Below are positions 1 through 13,008 of a DNA stretch of 64,000 bases, piece after piece. The DNA lies in contig CM026393.1 of the NCBI GenBank assembly GCA_014843695.1, positions 9,201,536 through 9,265,535 on the forward strand. The letters are read 5' to 3'. The position numbers and the translations under genes were made by a program. Numbering within the stretch: the first letter of the stretch is position 1; each line of letters starts with the position of its first letter. The notes beneath the pieces are model-generated. The model did not search any database. It saw nothing but the letters and a program-made list of their open reading frames with translations, and was not told the origin of the DNA. The DNA comes from Archivesica marissinica. Its lineage: Eukaryota > Mollusca > Bivalvia > Venerida > Vesicomyidae.

Positions 1-1511
1 CAGTATGTTGAGAGTCTGATTTGTACTGGCCATGTTAGTATGTTGAGAGTCTGATTTGTACTAGCCAAGGCAGTATGTTGAGAGTCTGATTTGTACTGGC
101 CATGTTAGTATGTTGAGAGTCTGATTTGTACTATCCATGACAGTATGTTGAGAGTCTGATTTGTTCAAGCAATGACAGTATGTTGAGAGCCTGATTTGTA
201 CTAGCCATGGCAGTATGTTGAGAGTCTGATTTGTACTAGCCATGACAGTATGTTGAGAGCCTGATTTGTACTATCCATGACAGTATGTTGAGAGCCTGAT
301 TTGTACTATCCATGACAGTATGTTGAGAGCCTGATTTGTACTATCCATGACAGTATGTTGAGAGTCTGATTTGTACTATCCATGCCAGTATGTTGAGAGC
401 CTGATTCGTACTATCCATGACAGTATGTTGAGAGCCTGATTTGTACTAGCCATGACAGTATGTTGAGAGGCCTGATTTGTATTAGCAATGGCAGTATGTT
501 GAGAGTCTGATTTGTTCTAGCCATGGCAGTATGTTGAGAGCCTGATTTGTACTAGCCATGGCAGTATGTTGAGAGTCTGATTTGTTCTAGCCATGACAGT
601 ATGTTGAGAGTCTGATATGTACTATCCATGACAGTATGTTGAGAGTCTGATTTGTTCAAGCAATGACAGTATGTCGAGAGCCTGATTTGTACTAGCCATG
701 GCAGTATGTTGAGAGTCTGATGTGTACTAGTCATGACAGTATGTTGAGAGTCTGATTTGTACTAGCCATGACAGTATGTTGAGAGTCTGATTTGTACTAG
801 CCATGACAGTATGTTGAGAGTCTGATTTGTTCTAGCCATGGCAGTATGTTGAGAGTCTGATTTGTTCTAGCCATGGTAGTATGTTGAGAGCCTGATTTGT
901 ACTTGCCATGACAGTATGTTGGGAATCTGATTTGTTCTAGCCATGGCAGTATGTTGAGAGTCTGATTTGTTCTAGCCATGGCAGTATGTTAAGAGTCTGA
1001 TTTGTTCTAGCCATGACAGTATGTTGAGATTCTGATTTGTTCTAGCAATGAAAGTATGTTAAGAGTCTGATTTGTTCTAGCAATGACAGTATGTTGAGAG
1101 TCTGATTTGTTCTAGCCATGGCAGTATGTTGAGAGTCTGATTTGTTCTAGCCATGGCAGTATGTTAAGAGTCTGATTTGTACTAGCCATGGCAGTATGTT
1201 GAGAGTCTGATTTGTACTAGCCATGGCAGTATGTTGAGAGTCTGATTTGTACTAGCCATGGCAGTATGTTGAGAGTCTGATTTGTACTAGCCATGGCAGT
1301 ATGTTAAGAGTCTGATTTGTACTAGCCATGCCAGTATGTTGAGAGTCTGATTTGTTCTAGCCATGACAGTATGTTGAGAGCCTGATTTGTACTATCCATG
1401 ACAGTATGTTGAGAGCCTGATTTGTACTAGCCATGACAGTATGTTGAGGGTCTGATTTGTACTAGCCATGACAGTATGTTGAGAGTCTGATTTGTTCTAG
1501 CAATGACAGTA
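1..1511. repeat. 35-bp minisatellite (array 1, open at left edge)
   Basis: About 43 head-to-tail units with core CAGTATGTTGAGAGTCTGAT then a variable TTGTACTAGCCATGR half. Variants (GAGAGC/GAGAGT, TACTA/TTCTA, AAGAGT) are interspersed, so the array is old enough to have diverged but still homogenising. It runs off the window start. The 60-aa reading frames inside it are repeat by-products. Confidence 0.97.
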
Positions 1512-1581
1512 CTATTAGTGTGTGCTATGTAAGCTCCCTCGTTAAGTAATATATTTATTATCCTTATTACTATTATTATTA

Positions 1582-2986
1582 TTGTTCTATATTGCATGCC
1601 CGCCTGATTCCTCGTATCGTATTATTGTTCTATATTGCATGCCCGCCTGGTTCCCCGTATCGTATTAGTGTTCTATATTGCATGCCAGCCTGATTCCCCG
1701 TATCGTATTATTGTTCTATATTGCAGGTGCGCCTGGTTCCCCGTATCGTATTATTGTTCTATATTACATGCCCGCCTGGTTCCCCGTATCGTATTAGTGT
1801 TCTATATTGCATGCCAGCCTGATTCCCCGTATCGTATTATTGTTCTATATTGCAGGTGCGCCTGGTTCCCCGTATCGTATTATTGTTCTATTTTGCAGGT
1901 GCGCCTGGTTCCCCGTATCGTATTATTGTTCTATATTGCATGCCCGCCTGGTTCCCCGTATCGTATTATTGTTCTATTTTGTATGCCCGCCTGGTTCCCT
2001 GTATCGTATTATTGTTCTATATTGCATGCCCGCATGGTTCCCCGTATAGTATTATTGTTCTATATTGCATGCCCGCCTGGTTCCCCGTATCGTATTATTG
2101 TTCTATATTGTAGATCCGCCTGGTTCCCCGTATCGTATTATTGTTCTATGTTGCATGCCTGCCTGGTTCCCCGTATCGTATTATTGTTCTATATTGTAGA
2201 TCCGCCTGGTTCCCCGTATCGTATTATTGTTCTATATTGCAGGTCAGACTGGTTCCACGTATTATTGTTCTATATTGCAGATCCGACTGGTTCCACGTAT
2301 TATTGTTCTATATTGCAGGTCAGACTGGTTCCACGTATTATTGTTCTATATTGCAGATCCGACTGGTTCCACGTATTATTGTTCTATATTGCAGGTCAGA
2401 CTGGTTCCACGTATTATTGTTCTATATTGCAGATCCGACTGGTTCCACGTATTATTGTTCTGTATTGCAGATCCGACTGGTTCCACGTATTATTGTTCTA
2501 TATTGCAGGTCAGACTGGTTCCACGTATTATTGTTCTATATTGCATGTCAGACTGGTTCCTCGTATTATTGTTCTATATTGCAGATCCGACTGGTTCCAC
2601 GTATTATTGTTCTATATTGTAGATCCGCCTGGTTCCCCGTATCGTATTATTGTTCTATATTGCAGGTCAGACTGGTTCCACGTATTATTGTTCTATATTG
2701 CAGGTCAGACTGGTTCCACGTATTATTGTTCTATATTGCAGATCCGACTGGTTCCACGTATTATTGTTCTATATTGCAGATCCGACTGGTTCCCCGTATT
2801 ATTGTTCTATATTGCAGGTCAGACTGGTTCCACGTATTATTGTTCTATATTGCAGGTCAGACTGGTTCCTCGTATTATTGTTCTATATTGCAGATCCGAC
2901 TGGTTCCACGTATTATTGTTCTATATTGCAGGTCAGACTGGTTCTTCGTATTATTGTTCTATATTTCAGGTCAGACTGGTGCCACG
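1582..2986. repeat. 43/38-bp two-form minisatellite (array 2)
   Basis: Units begin TTGTTCTATATTGCA. The left part (to about 2230) uses a 43-bp form ending CCCCGTATCGTATTA. The right part mostly uses a 38-bp form ending CCACGTATTA, which lacks one 5-bp CGTAT copy. Within the 38-bp form two sub-variants (AGGTCAGACTGG and AGATCCGACTGG) alternate irregularly. The 458-aa and 452-aa plus-strand frames here are open only because the array lacks stops. Confidence 0.97.
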
Positions 2987-3042
2987 GAGCAGAATGGCTA
3001 CTGCTTCATAGCTTCCAGAAAGACCACACAATTCTTCAATTC

Positions 3043-4197
3043 CTTTGTAAGATCGTGTCAATGTAGCTTTATAAGATCGTGTCAATGTTACTTTGTAAGA
3101 CCGTGTCAATGTAGCTTTATAAGATCGTGTCAATGTTACTTTGTAAGACCGTGTCAATGTAGCTTTGTAAGACCGTGCCAATGTTACTTTGTAAGATCGT
3201 GTCAATGTTACTTTGTAAGACCGTGTCAATGTAGCTTTGTAAGACCGTGCCAATGTTACTTTGTAAGATCGTGTCAATGTTACTTTGTAAGATCGTGTCA
3301 ATGTTGCTTTGTAAGATCGTGTCAATGTTACTTTGTAAGATCGTGTCAATGTTACTTTGTAAGATCGTGTCAATGTTGCTTTGTAAGATCGTGTCAATGT
3401 AGCGTTGTAAGATCGTGTCAATGTAGCTTTGTAAGATCGTGTCAATGTTACTATGTAAGATCGTGTTTAATGTTACTTTGTAAGATCGTGTCAATGTAGT
3501 TTTGTAAGATCGTGTCAATGTAGCTTTGTAAGACCGTGCCAATGTTACTTTGTAAGATCGTGTCAATGTTACTTTGTAAGATCGTGTCAATGTAGTTTTG
3601 TAAGATCGTGTCAATGTAGCTTTGTAAGATCGTGTCAATGTTACTTTGTAAGATCGTGTCAATGTTACTTTGTAAGACCGTGTCAATGTAGCTTTGTAAG
3701 ACCGTGCCAATGTTACTTTGTAAGATCGTGTCAATGTTACTTTGTAAGATCGTGTCAATGTTGCTTTGTAAGATCGTGTCAATGTTACTTTGTAAGATCG
3801 TGTCAATGTTACTTTGTAAGATCGTGTCAATGTTGCTTTGTAAGATCGTGTCAATGTAGCGTTGTAAGATCGTGTCAATGTAGCTTTGTAAGATCGTGTC
3901 AATGTTACTATGTAAGATCGTGTTTAATGTTACTTTGTAAGATCGTGTCAATGTAGTTTTGTAAGATCGTGTCAATGTAGCTTTGTAAGACCGTGCCAAT
4001 GTTACTTTGTAAGATCGTGTTCAATGTTACTTTGTAAGATCGTGTCAATGTAGTTTTGTAAGATCGTGTCAATGTAGCTTTGTAAGATCGTGTCAATGTA
4101 GCTTTGTAAGATCGTGTCAATGTTACTTTATAAGACCGTGTCAATGTTACTTTGTAAGACCGTGTCAATGTTACTTTGTAAGATCGGGTTCCATGTT
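3043..4197. repeat. 24-bp minisatellite with 457-bp higher-order repeat (array 3)
   Basis: About 48 units with core GTAAGATCGTGTCAATG followed by TTACTTT, TAGCTTT or TTGCTTT. A rare variant unit (CTATGTAAGATCGTGTTTAATG) recurs at 3451 and 3908, 457 bp apart, with the same order of variants around it, so a block of 19 units has been tandemly duplicated. A 24-bp unit keeps an 8-residue period open on both strands; this is not evidence for a protein. Confidence 0.97.
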
Positions 4198-4339
4198 GCT
4201 GTTGTTGCTTAATATGTTTTGTAATTAAAGAGGTAGATTACCCACATGAGTCATTAACAGAAATGTTGCATGAGATTATGTTTCCCTTCAAATGATTAAC
4301 AATGTGGGCTGTGATATTTATATTAGACACACGTTGTAA

Positions 4340-4590
4340 GCCTTCGATAGCGTGCTATGTGTACATGCTGACTTCAAATTACTTGCCCACCATTGCTGTA
4401 GGTTCCAATCCAAATGTGGATGTCAAAATATTTGGTGTGAGGAAGCTATCCAGCTGGCTTATGGAAGGTCGGTGGTTCTACCCGGGCCCGTGACGGATAT
4501 ACCGTTCATCTGGGCACCAGGAGAGTCTCCATATGAGTTAAGCTGTTGGCGAGACGTTAACCAACAACAAACCAAACTGTAAAATAATAA
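4340..4590 (+). mobile_element. tRNA-derived SINE, family B (plus strand, degenerate)
   Basis: It contains a B-box-like GGTTCCAATCC near 4402, then a body with GGTCGGTGGTTCTACC and the terminal motif GAGACGTTAACCAACAAC. The same body is found in reverse at 13340-13690 and 62960-63190. The A-box region is poorly preserved here, so this copy is old. The short reading frames over it are repeat-derived. Confidence 0.65.
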
Positions 4591-4649
4591 TGTCATAATA
4601 CTCTGTAGTATTCTTAAAAGCAAGAAATGAAAGTCATGTAATCTGTGCA

Positions 4650-4865
4650 CGTTTCTACTAACACGGGACCTATCATGTCGCAATGTGTCTTTACGTATGA
4701 TTTCCACGTTTCTACTAACACGGGACCTATCATGTCGCAATGTGTATTTATGTATGATTTCCAAGTTTCTACTAACACGGGACCTATCATGTCGCAATGT
4801 GTATTTATGTATGATTTCCACGTTTCTACTAACACGGGACCTATCATGTCGCAATGTGTATTTAT
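4650..4865. repeat. 57-bp minisatellite, about 4 copies
   Basis: Units of GTTTCTACTAACACGGGACC continuing through ATCATGTCGCAATGTGT and a TATGATTTCCA joint. Copies start near 4651 and 4708 and then every 57 bp. Divergence is low. Confidence 0.95.
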
Positions 4866-4977
4866 GTATTATGTATAAATGTCTGATACAATGTGCATTT
4901 TATATTGTAGTCATTCTGCGCCGGGATCGGGTGTAGCCTGGTAATTCCTAATGGTTCGGCACATAAGCTTGCCATAC

Positions 4978-7900
4978 AAACATTTGCAAATGCTAATAGC
5001 CGTAAGTTATATACACTACATTTGCAAGTATATATAGTCCTAAGTTGTACACTCTACATTTGCAAGTTCCTATATTCGTAAATTGTACACTATACATTTG
5101 CAAGTTCCTATATTCGTAAGTTGTACACTATACATTTGTAAGTTCCTATATTCGTAAGTTGTACACTATACATTTGCAAGTTCCTATATTCGTAAATTGT
5201 ACACTATACATTTGCAAGTTCCTATATTCGTAAGTTGTACACTATACATTTGCAAGTTCCTATATTCGTAAATTGTACACTATACATATGCAAGTTCCTA
5301 TAGTCGTAAAGTGTACACTCTACATTTGCAAGTATCTATAGTCGTAAGTTGTACACTATGCATTTACATGTACATATAGTCGTATATTGTACACTATACA
5401 TATGCAAGTTCCTATAGTCGTAAAGTGTACACTCTACATTTGCAAGTATCTATTGTCGTAAGATGTACACTATGCATTTACATGTACATATAGTCGTAAG
5501 TTGTACACTCTACATTTGCAAGTTCCTAAAGTCGTAAGTTGTACATTATACATTTGCAAGTTCCTATAGTCGTAAGTTGTACACTATACATTTGCAAGTT
5601 CCTATAGTCGTAAGTTGTACACTCTACATTTGCAAGTTCCTATAGTTATAAGTTGTACATTATACATTTGCAAGTTCCTATAGTCGTAAGTTGTACATTA
5701 TACATTAGTAAGTTCCTATAGTCGTAAGTTGTACACTATACATTTGCAAGTTCCTATAGTCGTAAGTTGTACACTATTCATTTGCAAGTTCCTATATTCG
5801 TAAGTTGTACATTATACATTTGTAAGTTCCTATAGTCGTAAGTTGTACACTATACATTTGCAAGTTCCTATAGTCGTAAGTTGTACACTATACATTTGCA
5901 AGTTCCTATAGTCGTAAGTTGTACATTATACATTTGCAAGTTCCTATAGTCGTAAGTTGTACACTATTCATTTGCAAGTTCCTATATTCGTAAGTTGTAC
6001 ATTATACATTTGTAAGTTCCTATAGTCGTAAGTTGTACATTATACATTTGCAAGTTCATATAGTCGTAAGTTGTACATTATACATTTGCAAGTTCCTATA
6101 GTCGTAAGTTGTACATTATACATTTGCAAGTTCCTATAGTCGTAAGTTGTACACTATACATTTGCAAGTTCCTATAGTCGTAAGTTGTACACTATTCATT
6201 TGCAAGTTCCTATATTCGTAAGTTGGACAATATGCATTTGCACGTACCTGGATTCGTAAGTTGTACACTATGCATTTGCAAGTATCTATAGTCGTAAGTT
6301 GTACACTAATCATGTGCATGTTCATGTAGTCGTAAGTTGTACACTAATCATGTGCATGTTCATGTAGTCGTAAGTTGTACACTATGTATTTGCAAGTACA
6401 TATAGTCGTAAGGTGTACACTATGTATTTGCAAGTATCTATATTCGTAAGTTGTACACTATGCATTTGCAAGTACTTGTAGCCGTACGTTGTACACTATA
6501 CATGTGCATGTACCCGTAGCCGTACGTTGTACACTATACATGTGCATGTACCCGTAGCCGTACGTTGTACACTATGCATGTGCATGTACCCGTAGCCGTA
6601 CGTTGTACACTATACATGTACATGTACCCGTAGTCGTACGTTGTACACTATACATGTACCCGTAGCCGTACGTTGTACACTATACATGTACCCGTAGCCG
6701 TACGTTGTACACTATACATGTGCATGTACCCGTAGCCGTACGTTGTACACTATACATGTACATGCACCCGTAGCCGTACGTTGTACACTATACATGTGCA
6801 TGTACCCGTAGCCGTACGTTGTACACTATACATGTGCATGTACCCGTAGTCGTACGTTGTACACTATACATGTACCCGTAGCCGTACGTTGTACACTATA
6901 CATGTACCCGTAGCCGTACGTTGTACACTATACATGTACATGCACCCGTAGCCGTACGTTGTACACTATACATGTGCATGTACCCGTAGCCGTACGTTGT
7001 ACACTATACATGTACATGCACCCGTAGCCGTACGTTGTACACTATACATGTACATGCACCCGTAGCCGTACGTTGTACACTATACATGTACATGTACCCG
7101 TAGCCGTACGTTGTACACTATACATGTACATGCACCCGTAGTCGTACGTTGTACACTATACATGTACATGCACCCGTAGTCGTACGTTGTACACTATACA
7201 TGTACCCGTAGCCGTACGTTGTACACTATATATGTACCATTAGCCGTACGTTGTACACTATACATGTGCATGTACCCGTAGTCGTACGTTGTACACTATG
7301 CATGTACCCGTAGTCGTACGTTGTACATTATACATGTACCCGTAGCCGTACGTTGTACACTATGCATGTACCCGTAGTCGTACGTTGTACACTATACATG
7401 TACATGTACCCGTAGCCGTACGTTGTACACTATACATGTACCCGTAGCCGTACGTTGTACACTATGCATGTACCCGTAGTCGTACGTTGTACACTATACA
7501 TGTACCCGTAGCCGTACGTTGTACACTATACATGTACATGCACCCGTAGCCGTACGTTGTACACTATACATGTGCATGTACCCGTAGCCGTACGTTGTAC
7601 ACTATACATGTACATGTACCCGTAGCCGTACGTTGTACACTATACATGTGCATGTACCCGTAGCCGTACGTTGTACACTATACATGTACCCGTAGCCGTA
7701 CGTTGTACACTATACATGTACCCGTAGCCGTACGTTGTACACTATACATGTACCCGTAGCCGTACGTTGTACACTATACATGTACATGCACCCGTAGCCG
7801 TACGTTGTACACTATACATGTGCATGTACCCGTAGCCGTACGTTGTACACTATACATGTACATGCACCCGTAGCCGTACGTTGTACACTATACATGTGCA

Positions 7901-8608
7901 TGTACCCGTAGCCGTACGTTGTACACTATATATGTACCATTAGCCGTACGTTGTACACTATGCATGTACCCGTAGTCGTACGTTGTACACTATACATGTA
8001 CCCGTAGCCGTACGTTGTACACTATGCATGTACCCGTAGTCGTACGTTGTACACTATACATGTACCCGTAGTCGTACGTTGTACACTATGCATGTACCCG
8101 TAGCCGTACGTTGTACACTATGCATGTACCCGTAGTCGTACGTTGTACACTATACATGTACATGTACCCGTAGCCGTACGTTGTACACTATGCATGTACC
8201 CGTAGCCGTACGTTGTACACTATACATGTACATGTACCCGTAGCCGTACGTTGTACACTATACATGTACATGTACCCGTAGTCGTACGTTGTACACTATG
8301 CATGTGCATGTACCCGTAGCCGTACGTTGTACACTATACATGTACCCGTAGCCGTACGTTGTATACTATACATGTACATGTACCCGTACGTTGTACACTA
8401 TACATGTACATGTACCCGTAGCCGTACGTTGTATACTATACATGTACATGTACCCGTAGCCGTACGTTGTACACTATGCATTTGCAAGTATCTATATTCG
8501 TAAGTTGTACACTATGCATGTGTATGTACCCGTAGTCGTACGTTGTACACTATGCAATTGCAAGTACTTTTAGTGGTATGTTGTACAATATACATTTGCA
8601 CGTACATT
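4978..8608. repeat. 38/32-bp minisatellite with a nested second subfamily (array 5)
   Basis: 3.6 kb built on GTACACTATACAT. 4978 to about 6470 uses a 38-bp form with CGTAAGTT and TTTGCAAGTTCCTATA. About 6471-8470 uses a form with CGTACGTT and CATGTACCCGTA, which occurs as 38 bp or as 32 bp lacking one GTGCAT/GTACAT hexamer. From 8471 to the end the first form returns. The second form therefore looks like an expansion inside the first. The second-form unit is rich in short palindromes (GTAC, CATG, CGTACG). Confidence 0.97.
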
Positions 8609-8843
8609 TGTTTTTGCCAAATATATAATAAAATCGGGTTACAAGTTGTTTAAATTATTAGTAGCCAATTGTGTATTTATAACAGTGTTCATTTAGTAAG
8701 CGCTCTATACGAGCTTGTTTAATTCTCACTCACATCCTATGCTACAGGTAATGCAATCGGAATTATAAATGGTGTAGCCCACTTAGAGTATAATGCTCTC
8801 TCGATCATGTTCAGCTAACTTGCTATATACTTGTGTTATTCAG

Positions 8844-9067
8844 TGCCTGCTGGAGAGACCTGGGCTGCTTATACGGACGCTCTTAGTGAAGGCACCTTTG
8901 TAGATGTCCTGACGGGAGTGAACGCCACTGTCGCTTGGTCAACAAACCAACCAGACGGCGGTACTAGTGAGAACTGCGCCATCTTCGACGACTTCTCTAC
9001 TATGGAGATTAGTGATATCAGATGTCTTGCCGTAAATAAATTTTTGTGCGAATGCACCCCGCTGTAA
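8844..9067 (+). CDS. C-type lectin-like domain, terminal exon
   Basis: This exon encodes the C-terminal half of a C-type lectin-like fold, a secreted or membrane-anchored carbohydrate or ligand-binding domain. A 3' splice site (TTGTGTTATTCAG) ends at 8843 and the frame enters in phase 1. Seen in the translation: an invariant-type Trp, NQPDGG (a QPD motif, associated with galactose-type specificity in this family), then ENCAIFDD (conserved Cys), SDIRC in the usual WND-x-x-C position with the Trp absent, and FLCE with the last conserved Cys. A TAA stop closes it after CTPL. The N-terminal half, with the first cysteines and any signal peptide, should lie in upstream exons. I see none between arrays 1 and 5, so they may be off the left edge. 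It could be one member of a large lectin family or a decayed copy; the open frame and intact splice and polyA signals favour a real exon. Confidence 0.8.
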
Positions 9068-9139
9068 TAATGGTCAATTTGAGGGAAGATATTGACAGTC
9101 TAATTGCCTTTTGCATATATAATAACAAGATATAGTTGT

Positions 9140-9145
9140 AATAAA
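9140..9145 (+). other. Polyadenylation signal AATAAA for the lectin-like gene
   Basis: A canonical AATAAA lies 73 bp after the TAA stop, giving a short 3' UTR that would end just before array 6 begins at 9188. Confidence 0.6.
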
Positions 9146-9187
9146 TAAATATGGGAAATTAACCTTGTAGTTATTTATATAATACCA

Positions 9188-10066
9188 ATTCTAGTATTTG
9201 TTTATATATGACAATTCTCAACTTTATTTATTTATATATCTACAATTCTGGTATTTGTTTATATATGACAATTCTCAACTTTATTTATTTATATATCTAT
9301 AATTCTGGTATTTGTTTATATATGACAATTCTCAACTTTATTTATTTATATATCTACAATTCTGGTATTTGTTTATATATGACAATTCTCAACTTTATTT
9401 ATTTATATATCTACAATTCTGGTATTTGTTTATATATGACAATTCTCAACTTTATTTATTTATATATCTACAATTCTGGTATTTGTTTATATATGACAAT
9501 TCTCAACTTTATTTATTTATATATCTACAATTCTAGTATTTGTTTATATATGACAATTCTCAACTTTATTTATTTATATATCTACAATTCTGGTATTTGT
9601 TTATATATGACAATTCTCAACTTTATTTATTTATATATCTACAATTCTGGTATTTGTTTATATATGACAATTCTCAACTTTATTTATATATATATCTACA
9701 ATTCTGGTATTTGTTTATATATGACAATTCTCAACTTTATTTATTTATATATCTACAATTCTGGTATTTGTTTATATATGACAATTCTCAACTTTATTTA
9801 TTTATATATCTACAATTCTGGTATTTGTTTATATATGACAATTCTCAACTTTATTTATTTATATATTTACAATTCTGGTATTTGTTTATATATGACAATT
9901 CTCAACTTTATTTATTTATATATCTACAATTCTGGTATTTGTTTATATATGACAATTCTCAACTTTATTTATTTATATATCTACAATTCTGGTATTTGTT
10001 TATATATGACAATTCTCAACTTTATTTATTTATATATCTACACTTCTGGTATTTATTTATATATTA
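9188..10066. repeat. 57-bp AT-rich minisatellite (array 6)
   Basis: About 15 nearly identical units containing TATGACAATTCTCAACTTTA and TCTACAATTCTGGTATTTG. Only a few point differences occur over 880 bp, so the expansion or homogenisation is recent. Two frames stay open (300 and 184 aa) because 57 is divisible by 3. Confidence 0.97.
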
Positions 10067-10167
10067 TAGTTCTGTTTTCTCTCAAATGTTTTAAATCAAA
10101 CTCACCATGACTAGCAATGAGTTCAGCATTTCTGTTACCGAATTGCCACAGTGTGCTTCCTCCTAAC

Positions 10168-12379
10168 ATAATGACAAGTGGTAGAGTTTCACAGCATATT
10201 AACATTAATGACAAGTGGTGGAGTTTCACAGCATATTAACATTAATGACAAGTGGTGGAGTTTCACAGCATATTAACATTAATGACAAGTGGTGGAGTTT
10301 CACAGCATATTAACATTAATGACAAGTGGTGGAGTTTCACAGCATATTAACATTAATGACAAGTGGTAGAGTTTCACAGCATATTAACATTACTGACAAG
10401 TGGTAGAGTTTCACAGCATATTAACATTAATGACAAGTGGTGGAGTTTCACAGCATATTAACATTAATGACAAGTGGTGGAGTTTCACAGCATATTAACA
10501 TTAATGATAAGTGGTAGAGTTTCACAGCATATTAACATTAATGACAAGTGGTGGAGTTTCACAGCATATTAACATTAATGACAAGTGGTAGAGTTTCACA
10601 GCATATTAACATTAATGACAAGTGGTAGAGTTTCACAGCATATTAACATTAATGACAAGTGGTGGAGTTTCACGGCATATTAACATTAATGACAAGTGGT
10701 AGAGTTTCACAGCATATTAACATTAATGACAAGTGGTAGAGTTTCACAGCATATTAACATTAATGACAAGTGGTGGAGTTTCACAGCATATTAACATTAA
10801 TGACAAGTGGTGGAGTTTCACAGCATATTAACATTAATGACAAGTGGTAGAGTTTCACAGCATATTAACATTAATGACAAGGCGTAGAGTTTCACAGCAT
10901 ATTAACATTAATGACAAGTGGTGGAGTTTCACGGCATATTAACATTAATGACAAGTGGTAGAGTTTCACAGCATATTAACATTAATGACAAGGCGTAGAG
11001 TTTCACAGCATATTAACATTAATGACAAGTGGTGGAGTTTCACAGCATATTAACATTAATGACAAGTGGTAGAGTTTCACAGCATATTAACATTAATGAC
11101 AAGTGGTAGAGTTTCACAGCATATTAACATTAATGACAAGGCGTAGAGTTTCACAGCATATTAACATTAATGACAAGTGGTGGAGTTTCACGGCATATTA
11201 ACATTAATGACAAGTGGTAGAGTTTCACAGCATATTAACATTAATGACAAGGGGTAGAGTTTCACAGCATATTAACATTAATGACAAGTGGTAGAGTTTC
11301 ACAGCATATTAACATTAATGACAAGTGGTAGAGTTTCACAGCATATTAACATTAATGACAAGTGGTGGAGTTTCACAGCATATTAACATTAATGACAAGT
11401 GGTAGAGTTTCACAGCATATTAACATTAATGACAAGTGGTAGAGTTTCACAGCATATTAACATTAATGACAAGGCGTAGAGTTTCACAGCATATTAACAT
11501 TAATGACAAGTGGTGGAGTTTCACGGCATATTAACATTAATGACAAGTGGTAGAGTTTCACAGCATATTAACATTAATGACAAGGCGTAGAGTTTCACAG
11601 CATATTAACATTAATGACAAGTGGTAGAGTTTCACAGCATATTAACATTAATGACAAGTGGTAGAGTTTCACAGCATATTAACATTAATGACAAGGCGTA
11701 GAGTTTCACAGCATATTAACATTAATGACAAGTGGTGGAGTTTCACGGCATATTAACATTAATGACAAGTGGTAGAGTTTCACAGCATATTAACATTAAT
11801 GACAAGTGGTAGAGTTTCACAGCATATTAACATTAATGACAAGTGGTGGAGTTTCACAGCATATTAACATTAATGACAAGTGGTGGAGTTTCACAGCATA
11901 TTAACATTAATGACAAGTGGTAGAGTTTCACAGCATATTAACATTAATGACAAGGCGTAGAGTTTCACAGCATATTAACATTAATGACAAGTGGTGGAGT
12001 TTCACGGCATATTTACATTAATGACAAGTGGTAGAGTTTCACAGCATATTAACATTAATGACAAGGCGTAGAGTTTCACAGCATATTAACATTAATGACA
12101 AGTGGTAGAGTTTCACAGCATATTAACATTAATGACAAGTGGTGGAGTTTCACAGCATATTAACATTAATGACAAGTGGTAGAGTTTCACAGCATATTAA
12201 CATTAATGACAAGTGGTAGAGTTTCACAGCATATTAACATTAATGACAAGTGGTAGAGTTTCACAGCATATTAACATTAATGACAAGGCGTAGAGTTTCA
12301 CAGCATATTAACATTAATGACAAGTGGTGAGTTTCACGCATATTAACATTAATGACAAGTGGTAGAGTTTCACAGCATA
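10168..12379. repeat. 37-bp minisatellite, about 60 copies (array 7)
   Basis: Unit CATTAATGACAAGTGGTRGA followed by GTTTCACAGCATATTAA. A variant with AAGGCGTAGAG recurs every few units, often followed by a unit with CACGGCATATT, so multi-unit blocks have been copied together. Confidence 0.97.
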
Positions 12380-12476
12380 CTATATGTAATCACGTAGCCA
12401 AAGGTGGAATATTCCGTAATACGTTTGTGTATTCACGTTCTTCCATTTGGAATTCACTATCTCATATATATATTAC

Positions 12477-12911
12477 CCAGTCACCTAGTTACATAGTCGC
12501 CCAGTCACCCAGTCACCCAGTCACCCAGTAACTCAGTCACATAGTCACCCAGTCACCCAGTAACTCAGTCACATAGTCACCCAGATACATAGTCACCCAA
12601 ACACCCAGTAACTCAGTCACATAGTCACCCAGTTACATAGTCACCCAGTCACATAGTCACCCAGTCACAAAGTCACCCAGTAACTCAGTCACATAGTCAC
12701 CCAGTTACATAGTCACCCGGTCACATAGTCACCCAGTCACATAGTCACCCAGTCACATAGTCACCCAGTCACATAGTCACCCAGTCACCCAGTCACCTAG
12801 TTACACATTCACCCAGTTACATAGTCACCCAGTCACCCAGTCACATAGTCACCCAGTTACATAGTCACCCAATCACATAGTCACCCAGTCACATAGTCAC
12901 CCAGTCACCCA
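12477..12911. repeat. Short-unit CCCAGTCAC/ATAGTCAC tandem repeat
   Basis: Irregular alternation of 8-10 bp elements CCCAGTCA, CATAGTCA and CCCAGTTA, often as a 16-bp pair. Divergence is moderate. Confidence 0.95.
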
Positions 12912-13008
12912 GCTATGTAACTGCAATTATCAATATGGATCTAATCGCACTAAATGCTTATCACAACTATTATTGTATGTCAGAACGTTATATGTGCATT
13001 TATATTAA

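Noticed and set aside
1635..3499. 458- and 452-aa plus-strand frames
   Set aside because: They cross from array 2 into unrelated array 3 without any change of state, as expected for chance openness in tandem repeats.
10168..12379. CRISPR-like array
   Set aside because: Units are contiguous with no unique spacers, and the context is eukaryotic.
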